Source: Progne subis subis (taxonomy: Eukaryota > Chordata > Aves > Passeriformes > Hirundinidae). From it: DNA of 64,000 nucleotides. Shown here one piece after another: positions 1 to 12,000 of this stretch. Positions within the stretch are counted from its first letter, which is position 1. Every line of letters begins with the position of its first letter. The notes under the pieces are model-generated. The model searched no databases and was not told the DNA's origin. It worked only from the letters and a program-made list of their open reading frames with translations. The translations under genes and the position numbers were made by a program. Location: the NCBI GenBank assembly GCA_022316685.1, contig JAKJHU010000037.1:2405792-2469791 (forward strand), in the 5' to 3' direction.

Positions 1-3000
1 TATCAGTAACCTTTTCCAGATGGGCATTTAATATGCTGAAAAAAAAAAAAAAAGATACAATGTCAAATCAAAAGAAATTCTCTTGTCTAAAGCTTGTCAG
101 GAGATTGCTGCTACAGTTGTAGAGGGCTTTGTGTCTTACACTAATGTTCTTCTTCCCTGGTTTTACTGAAGTTTGCGTTAACGTGAGGGAGATTGACTGC
201 AAAGGGATACCTGCAGTCCCAGCATAATTCTTTGCCCTTCCAACTTTTCGGCATTGTACTGGGCTGCTGGGAATTGAAAAGAAGTGGGAGAGAGGGCAGG
301 GAAGGTACAGACTGGCATGACCTTCCTGAGTGGAAGGGTAAGCAGTGCACAGCACAGGCTGTAGAGGGTCTGGTACAGCTGTTTGCCAGGCTGGAATAAG
401 AGATGCATAGTAATGTCATGGAGGCCCTTGGAGAGTGAGATGTTTCTGCCTTGTTGGTATGTTGCTTAATACTGGGCAGGACAGATCTTTAAGATGAATT
501 CAAGACAGTGGTATAAATGCTGATGGTGGAGTGGCTCATCCCATTCTCCCCTAAGGCAAGGTGTGGCTCTTTGGCTTTGCTCTAGCCAATCATTCTGTAT
601 GTTTGCCTGTACTCGCAGTCAGGTATACTTTGCCTTTAAAGAAAGTTCTAGAACAGGACACTGTTGCACATGGTCTTCCGCATGTGTTTGAGAGGCGCTT
701 GTGTTGCTCAATGCTTTCCTGGGGGGCTCAAGCACAGTGCTCCTGAGCAAAAGCTGTGTCTGGAGGAAACCACCAACTGATAGTGAGGGAAATGAAGAGG
801 GAAGTTCCTAACTGGAAAAAATACTGTAGAGTAATATTTTTGTTTCTTGTTTTACTGCCACTGCCTTTCATGTCTTGATAATATGACACCAAGTACCCAA
901 ATAATGAAAGTAAAATGAAATAAAAGTTGTCTTTTAACTTAGTGTTAAATGTGTAGTAAGTTGCCCACAGAGAAGTTAACTCTGTAAATTTTGTGTCTAG
1001 AGGGTATTAGCTGTGCATTTGCCTCTCTCTGCATTTGTATTAGAAAAACTAATTTTGTGATTGGGACTGCTGCTCAAAATACTATATTCTGATTATGAGC
1101 ATGAGTCAGAAATTTTAATTACAGGCAAAATTTAGACCACTGAGCCTTATACAATGAAATGGGCTCTCTTCAAGAGTAGCACAGGACTTCTGAGTTGTCC
1201 ATCATCTGCCATGATTTCTAAACAATTAAATAGTAGGCAACTGAGGGTTATTGCCCTTTGGAGATGGGAAGCAGGGGAGTCTTGAATTCTTGTGAAGACA
1301 ACTTGTATCCTTCGTGCTATGCCATAGATGGACAGGTTTCCTGTTTGGAGTGCTCAGGAGGGAAGAGTGAAGAAACTGCACTGTTTCTTGCAACAGAAGA
1401 CTCGAACAGTGCTGGAAAATGTATAAATGAGTTATTGACAGTAAGATCTCGGAGATTCGTTGCTGGTGGCTGTGATGACACTCTCCTTGGTTTTTCTTTT
1501 GATATCCTTACTGTTCACCTCCATAATCTGCTTTGGTTTTCATTTGCTTGGGGTTTTTTGTGGATTTTTTTGGCAGGATAGCTTTCTTAAGCAGGAGACT
1601 GGTCCTTATATTGCTTTCTCAAGAAAGCAGTATTACCATATTTTATATGTTTTAATCAAAACTCTTTCATTTGAAAGACTTAAGGATTATATGTTGCTAT
1701 TCAGGAGAACAAATTTTTCACCTTGCAGACTCTTTTGTAAGCCTCACTTGTATAGCTTCCAGGTATTTTGTTTGCTTAAGGGGAGGGAATTGTCTCATGC
1801 GTAAGGCAAGTGTACAAATATGCTCTAAATTTTACACCAGACCTTCTTCAAAACCTCTTCAGGAGAGTCTAGAGATGCATTCAAAACCAAGTGCTTTAAT
1901 AATGCTTTAAGTGGTTTTGGATGCATTAGCAATAACTTGTTCATTATTCCCCCCCATTTGAGTGAGTTCTTTGGACGTCTAAAGGAGGAAACACAGGAAC
2001 ATCTGGGGATGTAAGCAGAAGCAATGCAGGGTGTAGAGATCAGAGCCTAAGGAATATTTTATTCCAGAACTCCAAAACGGAGAAAGCTCCTGGAGAAGCA
2101 GAGGAGGAGAAGTGTCTTATAGAAAATTAGGGAAGGGAACGAGATCATATTTCTTTTTGAGACTTCTGCCTCTACCCTTCTTTTCTCCCTGACATATCTT
2201 CCTTCATCAGGAGCATCCTAACCATAGGTAGAAACACACACAATTTTCTTCTCCAAAACTGCTAGTAATGTCAAGTGCTCATATAGTCTAAATAAAAAAA
2301 AGTTCATACATAAGATTTTAGAAGTTTGAATAGCTTTAATTTTATTTTCAAATTCACTGTCTCTCAGGTATTTCTTTTTACATTGTTGAGAGTTATTCTG
2401 CAAAGTTGTTACTATACTCTGACGCTAACTCGGAAAGGTTTTTTTTACTGCTGGTTGAGGATGCTATGTTTTTCCAAACCAGCTGTAGCATTGGTTCCAC
2501 GTTTAATCACGCTTTGGTAAAAGTGCCTTACAAACAGCAACAAGGCTTATTATATTGGAAAAGAATTCTGTAATTTTTCCTATTTTTATATATGCCACTA
2601 CTGAGAGACTGACTACCCTGATAATGCACCCTTTATAACTAAGAGCCATTCATGCCATTAAAACATGTGCAGAGTTCCAGTACTATGTCTTCCAGATAAG
2701 CCCCTGTGACTTGGAGCTTCTTCTAGGAGTGAGCCAAACCTGGAAGCTCCTTCACATGCATGTACGTAGATCGTTAATGGTAGTGATCCATAAGATCTGC
2801 TCTTTGGGTGGCTGGTAGGACATAAATGTTGTACTCTACGGTGGCACTAAGCAAAATGCAAAGTGCAGTGCTCTGTGCCTTAAACCATATAGTGGGTGGA
2901 ATGGTGAAAGCAGTGAGGACAGAACATTGTACATGGTTGCCTAAAGGCAGGTGCTCTAGGCACACTTTCTGCAAGTAACGTAATCGTATATGCAGAACAA

Positions 3001-3018
3001 AGCTTCTGCTGAACACAA

Positions 3019-3061
3019 TAAATCTCCTTTTCATCTGAACAAGTAAATCTCCTTTTCATCT
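3019..3061 (+). repeat. 18-bp direct repeat
   Basis: TAAATCTCCTTTTCATCT is present at 3019-3036 and at 3044-3061, separated by 7 bases. It looks like a local tandem duplication of about 25 bp. Confidence 0.9.
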
Positions 3062-3639
3062 ATTCTTATTATAGTAAATGTTCTGGGTTTCTTCCCTCCC
3101 TTGTTTTCTGACCTATGGCTGGCTTTAGCAAGAAGGCTTTGATAGAGGGGGGTATTGAGAACCTCACTGTGTTTACCTGATAGGATCAAGTTGTAGAGAT
3201 CTGGGTTTTTTATTTACACTGGAAGTTTGATCATTTAAATTTTAAAGGATTTCTTAAAGTCATCTAGTATTACTCCTTGCTCAGTGTGAGACTAACTTGG
3301 ATGGAATTGCTCAGGTTTTTTCTAGTTGGCTTATATAATTGCAAAGATGGAGGTTCTGCAGCTTCTCTGGTCACCTGTTTTGGTGTTGAATCAAAATCTT
3401 GTGGCAAATTTTCTTTGACAAGTCTATCTGGATGTGTGGATTGTGTACATTGTCTCTTGTCCTATCACTGCATCTTTGGGAAGAGTCTGGCCCTGCCTTC
3501 TCTATAACCTCTGATTAGGTCACTGGTATTACAGCAGTAATAACTTTTCCTTAAGAGTGAACAAATGCTGCTGTCTCAGCATCTCCTTGTATACCCTCAT
3601 CTCCAGTCACTACTCACCTTCATAGCCATCTGCTTGGCT

Positions 3640-4330
3640 TCACTTCCATATGTTAGTGTCTTGTACAGGCAGTCCCAAAGCTGGGCAGAATCCTTCAGAT
3701 GTGCTCACACAAGTGCCAGATGAAAGGAAAGAATCACTTCCTGTGGTCTGCTGGCGACACTTTTGCTAACACAGCCCAGTGTGTGGTTGTCTCTTCTGCA
3801 AGGTCGTGCTGCTGACCCCTGTTCAACTTGCTCCCCAAGACCTTTTCTGCAAAGCTGTTTTCCATCTGATTGGCTCCCAGCCTGTATGGGGTTATTCCAA
3901 CAGAGATACAGGACTTTGCCTTTGTGGAACTTTGCAAGGTTTCTGTCAGGCCACTTCTCCAGCCATTTGAGGTGTCTCTGAATCGCAGATATTCCCTCTA
4001 GCTTATAAAACACTTCACCCAGTTCCTATATCCTCAGGGAGTTGCTGAGGAGGCGCTCATTACTACAGACAAATCTTACACCCAGCATTGGTCTGGAGAA
4101 ACTTCCTTAGAGGCCACTAGGACATGGAGTCTTTAGTTACAGCCCTTTGAGCTCACCAGTTCAGCCGCTGTGTCACTTGCTTTATAGTTCACTTATTCAG
4201 TTCATGCATCAACAATTTAGGATCCTTTGAGGTGCTTTAGAAGCTCGCTAAAATCAAGGCAAACAATGTCCAGTACTCTTTCCTTGTTTACAGAGCTAAA
4301 TCTCTTACTACAGAAAACAAATTGATTTAC
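3640..4330 (-). mobile_element. Decayed CR1 LINE, reverse-transcriptase C-terminal part
   Basis: The - strand frame at 3705-4013 reads LEGISAIQRHLKWLEKW, then RNLAKFHKGKV, then LGCVSKSVASRPQEVIL. This order and wording are characteristic of the C-terminal part of avian CR1 ORF2 reverse transcriptase. Similarity continues with frameshifts to about 4330, where the DNA resembles the catalytic part of the domain read antisense. Both outer limits are approximate. It is inactive and lies antisense to ERP44 in intron 1. Confidence 0.8.
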
Positions 4331-6013
4331 TTATTCCAAATATACGCTGGATGGATGTGGCTTCTGGAAAGAAAATTTGTTTCCATAATTCTCCCTGTGA
4401 CCCAGGGAAAAAGCATTTGGTCTGGTTCTGTGCTCTATATGTCCCAGTTGCCAAATAACATTCTAACTTGGTCTTCTACTCATGTAAGTAACGCTTCTTT
4501 TCGCTGGAACTCTGCTATGGGCTCAGACCTCATCAGTATAAAATCAGCCAAAATCAACATTGAGCGTCTAAGTCTTTTCTGTGTACTTTGTCTCTATGTC
4601 CCCTGCTAGCTGAGCAGCAGGTCTACAGTTTTCTTGTTCTTCCTCTCTTCTTTTTGTTGCCAGCATGCCTTAACATCCCTCTCTCAACTCCAGCTGAGCT
4701 AGTACTGCTGCCAGCTCAAGCAGTGTTTCTCTCTTCCTACCAAGTATTTTTCTTACCTCTACCTTCTGTCTGCTCCCTTTTTTCTTTAAACTCATCCAGA
4801 AATTCCTAGTTAACCCATGCAAGTCTTCTGCCATACCAGCTTTCTGCCCGGTGGAGTGTGTTGGCTTTGAGCTCTGCAGAGGTCCTCATTGAAGGTCAGC
4901 AGGCTCCAGTGGGCCCTTTTGGCTTTCAGAGCCATGTTTTATTAGTGAACTGAATTAAGACTCACGTGCCTTCAGGTCTTGTCACTTTATTCAATGGTCC
5001 TGTGAGGGATATATTTTTACGTAAAAAATAAATAGCATAGTAGATTATAGATGGGATTTAGTGTGAGCCTCAGTCATATATGTAAAAGTTGCATTAGCAG
5101 TGGCAATGAAGTGAAACGCAGGAGGTCCAAAGTCTTGTTTCCTGGAAGATGTAAATTTCCACATTTTATGTGATGGGGTCTCCCAGCGGCCTCGCTTTGA
5201 ATCCAAAATGAAGGACATGTTAATTCACGGAGAGATTTCAGATATATGGTTTGCTACATTGTTTCAAAACAAGATACTTCTCTGTGGCTTAGATTTCTTT
5301 AATGGCTGAAACTTTGTATCCTAATGATGTTCACAAAACCAGAAAGTGAGCCCACATAGAACTCTAGAAATGGAGAATGGAAAATGACCTGGTTCCTTGG
5401 CATGTTTTTTTGTAGCCAGCCTGTCTTCTGTCTTGTTTGGCATCTGTGATTCTTGCCTGTTTCTTGTGTGTTTCATTGAGGTACATCCAAAAAAAAATTT
5501 GAATGTCTGCAAAGGCTTTTTGGGTTTTATTTTCATAGATTTGTGAAAAGGAGAGAAGAAGAGCAGTCTAATCTCTGTTGTAAAATAACTGGCAGTAAAG
5601 CTTATATTTTGTCTCCAACTGGATTCGTGTGGCAATTGGGCATAAACACGGAGAGAACTTGTTCATTAGGAACTCTGCAAGGAAGTATTTTGAAAGGCAA
5701 GGAATAGGTGCCTGTTCCAATGGTCTGGAAAAAGCAAACAACAGCTGTGATAGTGTTTTGCTGTTTCCCATAGCTGTCGTGATTATGAAGTGATGATATA
5801 ATTAACTTTCTCAAAAGCTGCACAAAGGGAAAGCTTTTTAGTGATGTATCCATATTTGTAATCCCAAGAAAAGCTTTTTGTTCCTTTAGTCAGTCTATCA
5901 CTTCTGACTCTTGTAATTTACTGAAATCCCCTTTCTTAACTCTTGCTAGAAACACTTAGATTCTTTGCCAGTCATGAAAATTATGAATTTTCATAAACGT
6001 GTGTATGAAAAAA

Positions 6014-6078
6014 CCTTTTTTCTCTCTCTTTTTTTTTTTTTCCTTTTTTTTTTTTTTTTTTTTTTCTTTCCTTCTCCC
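6014..6078 (+). repeat. Polypyrimidine tract
   Basis: 65 consecutive C/T bases, mostly T, with a CTCTCTC start and a long T-run. It is low-complexity sequence in ERP44 intron 1, read as U-rich in the pre-mRNA. Confidence 0.9.
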
Positions 6079-9000
6079 TGTTGAGTCAATTCACTTGGGA
6101 TTTTGGACAAAATAACTGAAAGACAAATTGGTTGCTTCACAAAGGTAATTAAGACAGTATGTGGTGCAGGGGTTGAACAGTTAGGGGTTCTTTCCTACTA
6201 ATGATCCGTTAATTAGTGAAGGGAGCTCAGCGAGTGTTCGAGCCTCTCAGGAATTACCTTTGAATGGCATTTAAATCTGCTTTCGTTAAAAAGGTATAAT
6301 TGGAGGGGGAGAAGTCTTTTTAGGAATTTTTTCTGTCAAGACAGGCCAGCAGAATTTGCTAAATCAATGCAAATGTCTACATAAAATTGGTGTTATATAG
6401 ATAATAAATATTTTAAAATAAACCAATAAATACTTGTGATACCTCGCTGAGGATTTTGATAACAGTTTTGGTTGCAGCAGCTTCCATGTTGGGAGCAGTA
6501 AGATTACTACATGGAGCTGGCTGATTGCAGAGCCAGGGTGCCCAAAACTTGCTCCCAGTTCAAGCACTGCACTATATTAGTGTGTTCATACTATTTTTAG
6601 GGTTAGTCTAGAATACTTGCTTGGATGTTTTTGTGGGAGTCAGCTTGAAGCTGGCAGGTTTAATATTCCTTGAAGAGAAGTAGACTAATCTCTGTATGAT
6701 TTTCTTCTGCATTTCAAAATATCTGTGGAATGTGTCCTGTCCTCTGCATTATTTATTCTTCTGCTGTCCAGAGTGATCCAGGATAAATTGACTGCATATG
6801 TGCAGGACCTTAGCAGCTGTTTAGGGCAGAAAGAAAATAGGTCTTACACAGTCTGAAATTAGCCTCTTATTCATCAAGGTACATGCAGCTCTGGTCCCAA
6901 AGGTGAATTTTTCTCTTCAGGTTCAGGTAGCATTGCTTTAATCAGTACTCTTCCCTAGAAGATTGCCAATGGATTAATTTGTAAATTTGTAAAAGGGTAT
7001 ATATTTTTTTTCTTTTTTTTTCTTTTTTTTTTTAGCCTCCTCATTTGAATTGGGAGATTTTTACAATGCTAACTTGTCAGTTAGAACGCAGCTGTGGAGT
7101 ACTATTTCTATACACAGAATCACCGCTTATTTGGAAAGATCTTATCCATTATCCACTCATACGTCATTTTAAGGTAGCAAATAATAAATGCTAGCCTAAA
7201 ACTGGTATGCTAGAGACAAGCTAATGGATGTCCCAAGAGCTTTAATACACTATGATTGGCAGTTTGCATGTGAAGAGTGGAAGTTTGTGGAGTGTGCATC
7301 ACAATTATGCCTGGCAGGAAGAAAATAAAATAACTAAAGTAATGTAAGTTTAGATTGTTTTTAGTGGATTTATTCTAAAGTTCAGAGTTCTGATGTTAAG
7401 GGAATGATAAACAGAGAGCATCAAAATGCTGCTGTATTTTAGAAAGCTTGTAATTTTGGAATTCTGAGGTGTTCCTCATTTTGATTTCTCAGTAAAAGAG
7501 GGAGGAGCAACACCACCGGACTGAATCTCAGTGATTTTAACGTATGGGCAAACACTTCATACACTATGAATGGCTGCATCACAAATTGCTGTAGCTGTCT
7601 TTTGATAGTTGTACAAACAAAAAACCTTAGCCTCCTGCTGCAGTATTAGGAGGTAATTTGAGGAAAGGTGGCATCTCAGTCACACTGAAGGAAAAACAAA
7701 ATCTGTAGCGCAAAGGGTTATAGTGATACTGGAAGTATTAGTGCTGAAAGCTCTAGATCTGAGATTAGTAAATGGGGTAGTTACATGTGGGGTCAATGTG
7801 GTGGAGGTTGCAGAGCATAACATGATTGTGTAATAGTAAAAGTGGAAGAGGGTCAGAATTTAACTTGAACTGCTAATTGCCACAGAATCATCCATATGTT
7901 TGCTGCTCTGCTCCGTTGTTTAGCTCTAACCATCATCGCCTTCAGCATCAAACAAGGATGAGCTGAATCACAATGGCTGTGATTCTGTGCTTTCAAAAGG
8001 ATTTTGTTATTCAGAAGTACAAACAGGCAGCTGCACTAAGGTAAATGGTACAGGAGACTGGCTTATCCACTGTCTTCCCTGATGTTCTCTTTTGAGTGCA
8101 AGTTAAACCAGTATGTTTTGCATCCCTTTGGATGGACTAGATGAGGAGAATGACCCAGCTGTATTTTTCGTTTAAGTATTTTGTTTGTCTATTTCTTGAT
8201 TTTGCTACCTTTCTTCTCCTCCTCACCCAATGCCTCAGCTGCATGGTTTAGAGCAGTGTTGGTCCAGTGTGGGTATTTTTCTCATGGAGGGCTAGTTGCT
8301 GTGTATTTTTATATTGGCATTTGAGCAGTTGGTTTCAGTAATTCATATGCATTTTTAAAACAAGTTCCAGCTGAAAGGTAAAGCTGAACAGGTTTGTCTT
8401 TGCCTAAAGTTCCCACCTTTCTTGATAAGGCAAAGATCTGGAGAACCTGAAGTTTTGGAGAAGAAGGGTAAAAATTTATTCTGTATTGCAGCTATATTAT
8501 GTAATTAATAGAAAGCTAAGCAAGCAGCTAGAAGTGAGTAGGTGTTGATCATTTTGCTTTAAAAAAAGTTGGTTTGGTCTTATTGAAGAATAAACTCAAT
8601 ATGTAGTAAAAATTGTCAAAAGAGAAATTGTGTTTATTTGTAAAGCAGTAGAATGTGTGTAGGCAGCAAGGATAGAAAATTCAGTTATCCACTAATATAT
8701 TCCATCCCTCAAATTATTCCAAGGTAACAAACATTCATGACATAAATACAGTTTCGTATGGAAACATCACATCTACTTTTGTGTTCTTCCTCTAAGAATA
8801 TGCTTTGAGAGATTCTGAATTCTGTTGCGACTCCTCCAACAGAAAGACATAAAAGTTTTTGTTTCATTTTAATATGCATTTTCATCAGCAGTCTAAGAGT
8901 ACACAAAACATAAATACATTTGTATTATTAAAAAAAAATAAAAGCTAACTTCTTGTTCTGCGATGGCCCTGTGTAAAAGCTACAATAAAGGGCACAGGAA

Positions 9001-12000
9001 ACCCTGTAGATTATAATGAATGACAGGGCACTGTGTTGCTTTCTGTAATGAGGAATGGAGCTAAAATACACAGTCTCCAAGGTTTAAATTGTCTACAACA
9101 ATTTTTTTGGTAGTGGGTTTTACATTTAATAGCAGTGGCCAAAATAGAGAACAGGGCCTTTTTCCTTGACTTGGTGAAAAGGGACAGCAAACCATTCTGC
9201 TCTGGCAGTCTTACCAAAGTCTTGATAAGACAGAGCTGCCCTTTATTTCATATTGCCTGGATCATGCTTTAACAAGATGAGGACCTTGAGGGTGCTGGCT
9301 TTCATACACAGCAACAGCTGCTTAATTTGTGCTAATCATTTTGGAGATTGCATTTGTATTTTATGTGTGTTACTCCTTCTTGAAAATGTATCCTTCCGTT
9401 GTTGCCAAATAATCAGAGCAGTTGGCAAAATGGAAAAGAAAGAGTTATTGGAGCATGAGGTGTTTTTTCCTAAAAAGCTGCGCAAATGTGACCTTTCTTT
9501 TTCAGAGGAATTCTAACTGCTTCTGTAAGAGAAGCAGCTTGGTAAATAAAATATCTAATGATTCAGAGTTTTCAGTAGTGTCCCGGGGAACTGAATTCAT
9601 AGCTTTTAATCTGTGAAACAGGCTTTAAGATAGATTTCTAGTTGTGAAAATGTGGAGCACTCTGAACATTATTCACAAATTAATACAGATGTTGAGAGAT
9701 CTATTTACATCTTTCAAAGGTGTTCTCTCTGTGTGAATGTATAAGGCAAGGAAACCAGTGGATCATAACCCTGACTGGAGATTATTCTTTTCCCTAAAGG
9801 CCAAGAGAAAGAACTGAAAGTCACAAATAATTCAACTGGAAATAAATTACAGGTCTTATCTCTGTGACATTTTTTTAGACATGCCTCATGTCAATTTTTT
9901 GAGCCCTTGCTTAAATATTTCTATAAACAGAAGTTAAACCCCTGGAGAGAGGATGGATCATGGAGGAGATAAAGAACACTGCCCCTCCTGATTTTAACAG
10001 ATGGTAATAGGATACATACTTTTGGTTGCATCTTGCATTGCAACGTAAGACAGTTCTTTTTCCTGATTTGGTATGTCAGATCAATATAATTTAGATTTTC
10101 AAAGATAGTGTTATTAATTGTGAATTTTTCTGTTTCCACTATTTTAATTTGAAAATAAATTTTTCAGTATTAATAGATATACACCTACACAAATATTCCT
10201 TCCACACACTTAAAATGGGTGTAGACAAGCAGATATCTAGAGGACAAAAAATTGTGTGGCTTCCTTTTAGGATGGTGGTCGCTACTTAGCTCTTTGCGGT
10301 TACCACACTATTTGGCTAAAACAGCTTAAAAGTGAGCTATCAAGGCTGAAGAAGTAAGTTTACTTATATATTTCTACTTATAAGTTTACATAATTATATA
10401 TTATCCATATTTCTGTTTAGTTAGATTTTTCTGTTCTCCTGAACATTAGTAACTGCAGTCTTTAAATCTATTTAAAGTAGCTTCTTTTGAGCACTTTAAA
10501 TTTTCCTGACTAAATTTAAGATATAGCTCTTAAGTGAAAAAAATTATAAAAAAATATTTTTTTAGTAACCCATTCAAAAATTGCTCTGAAAACTTAAATA
10601 TAATTGAGAATGGATCCTTAGTTAATGTTTTGAACTAATAGATCTTTGTCTTATAGTCTTATAATGAAAGCATCTTATGTTACCAATAAAAACCCAGTAT
10701 ATTCATCAGGGATGGCAGCAGTCGGTCTAAGTTATGAAAATGTTTGGACACAGTCTAGAATCAAGTGGTGACAACTAAGACTTGAACTGCTCTCACTGAG
10801 AGGGTGAATAATGTTCTTTTTTTATTTTCTCTCAGCATTCTCTATTTACTATTACCTCTCTCTGCTCTGAACTTTGTGGTTCATTATAGGGTTTCTGGGA
10901 ATGCTGCCAGCAAGATGTTCCTGATTGATGGTTCTGAAGCCAAAATTCAGGGGATCTTACAATGTCTTGCCAGCTTTGGCATTGCCATCTTCTGGGATTG
11001 CTTTCAATTTTTATCATCCTAGAGCAGGCTGTAAACCCGTCTGCTTCCTGTTGTCCAGGAGTTTAATGCAGACCTCAGAGCAGCGGCAGATGAGCAGCAT
11101 GCATAAAGAAAGAGGCATTCTGGCCTGACTGTCAGCAGCAGGGTCCTGGGGGGCTTGGACTTCAGGTAGTAACTTCAATGTGTCAGTCTGGATTAGGCGT
11201 GGGGTAGAGACCTGGTTGCCAAATGTAAAATGATTTTGTGTTAGAGGAGAAGGACGGTTTAGCTGTTGTGCCTTTAGGATTTCCCAGCAGGAGGAAAAGG
11301 TAAATGATTAAGTTTCGCAAGTGAAAATGAAGACCCTTCTTGTTGATTGCCTTGCAGGTGTAGTACTAATTAGAAATCATAATACTCCGTGAATACATTT
11401 TCTATATGCTACAGATAGTTTGCTTTGGAAATGAGGACCTCTGTTTCATTATGTGCATTGAAAAATAAAGGCACAAAGAACTAGAATGCAGCAGACCTGG
11501 GTTCTTTTTTTTCTTTTCTTGCAATTTTAAGGTTATGCACTGTTAAATCTTCTGCAAGAAAGTGGCATGTATAAGTATAATAAACTTGGAAAAAAGATAC
11601 CATTAAACCTATAGGTCTTTCTCTCCAGTTAGCAATTAAAGAACTAACAACACTTACTGGTACTGGTAAAATGTTGATGAAAGGTTGACCTAAGTCTCTC
11701 GAATAACCAGCAGGCTTTATTAACTGGATTTGTGGAATAGCAATTGAACAGCAGTAGTGTCAGCAGAAGGTGAGTTGGGACTGGATGTGTTTTTATTTTC
11801 TCTTTGGAAAAGTGATATGAAATCTGGCAGAGGTTCAGTGTTTGGTATGAGTTGAATAGGTTCTGTCCAGGCATTTTGTTTTGTGTAAGGATACTTGTGT
11901 GGGATTGCATGGCATGTTTGAGAGGATGATAGTGTCTTTTGAGCAGTGCTTTGAGGTCTTTCATTGGAAACAATCAGAATAAATCTCAGCTAATTCGTAG

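Noticed and set aside
1237..1440. Open segment ending at GTAAGA
   Set aside because: The putative acceptor (AATAGTAG) has almost no pyrimidine tract, and there is no family match. It is probably chance.
1460..1804. Open frame of 114 codons after a T-rich TTGGCAG acceptor-like site
   Set aside because: It lacks a good donor in the fitting phase and matches no known family. Frames of this length occur elsewhere in the window by chance.
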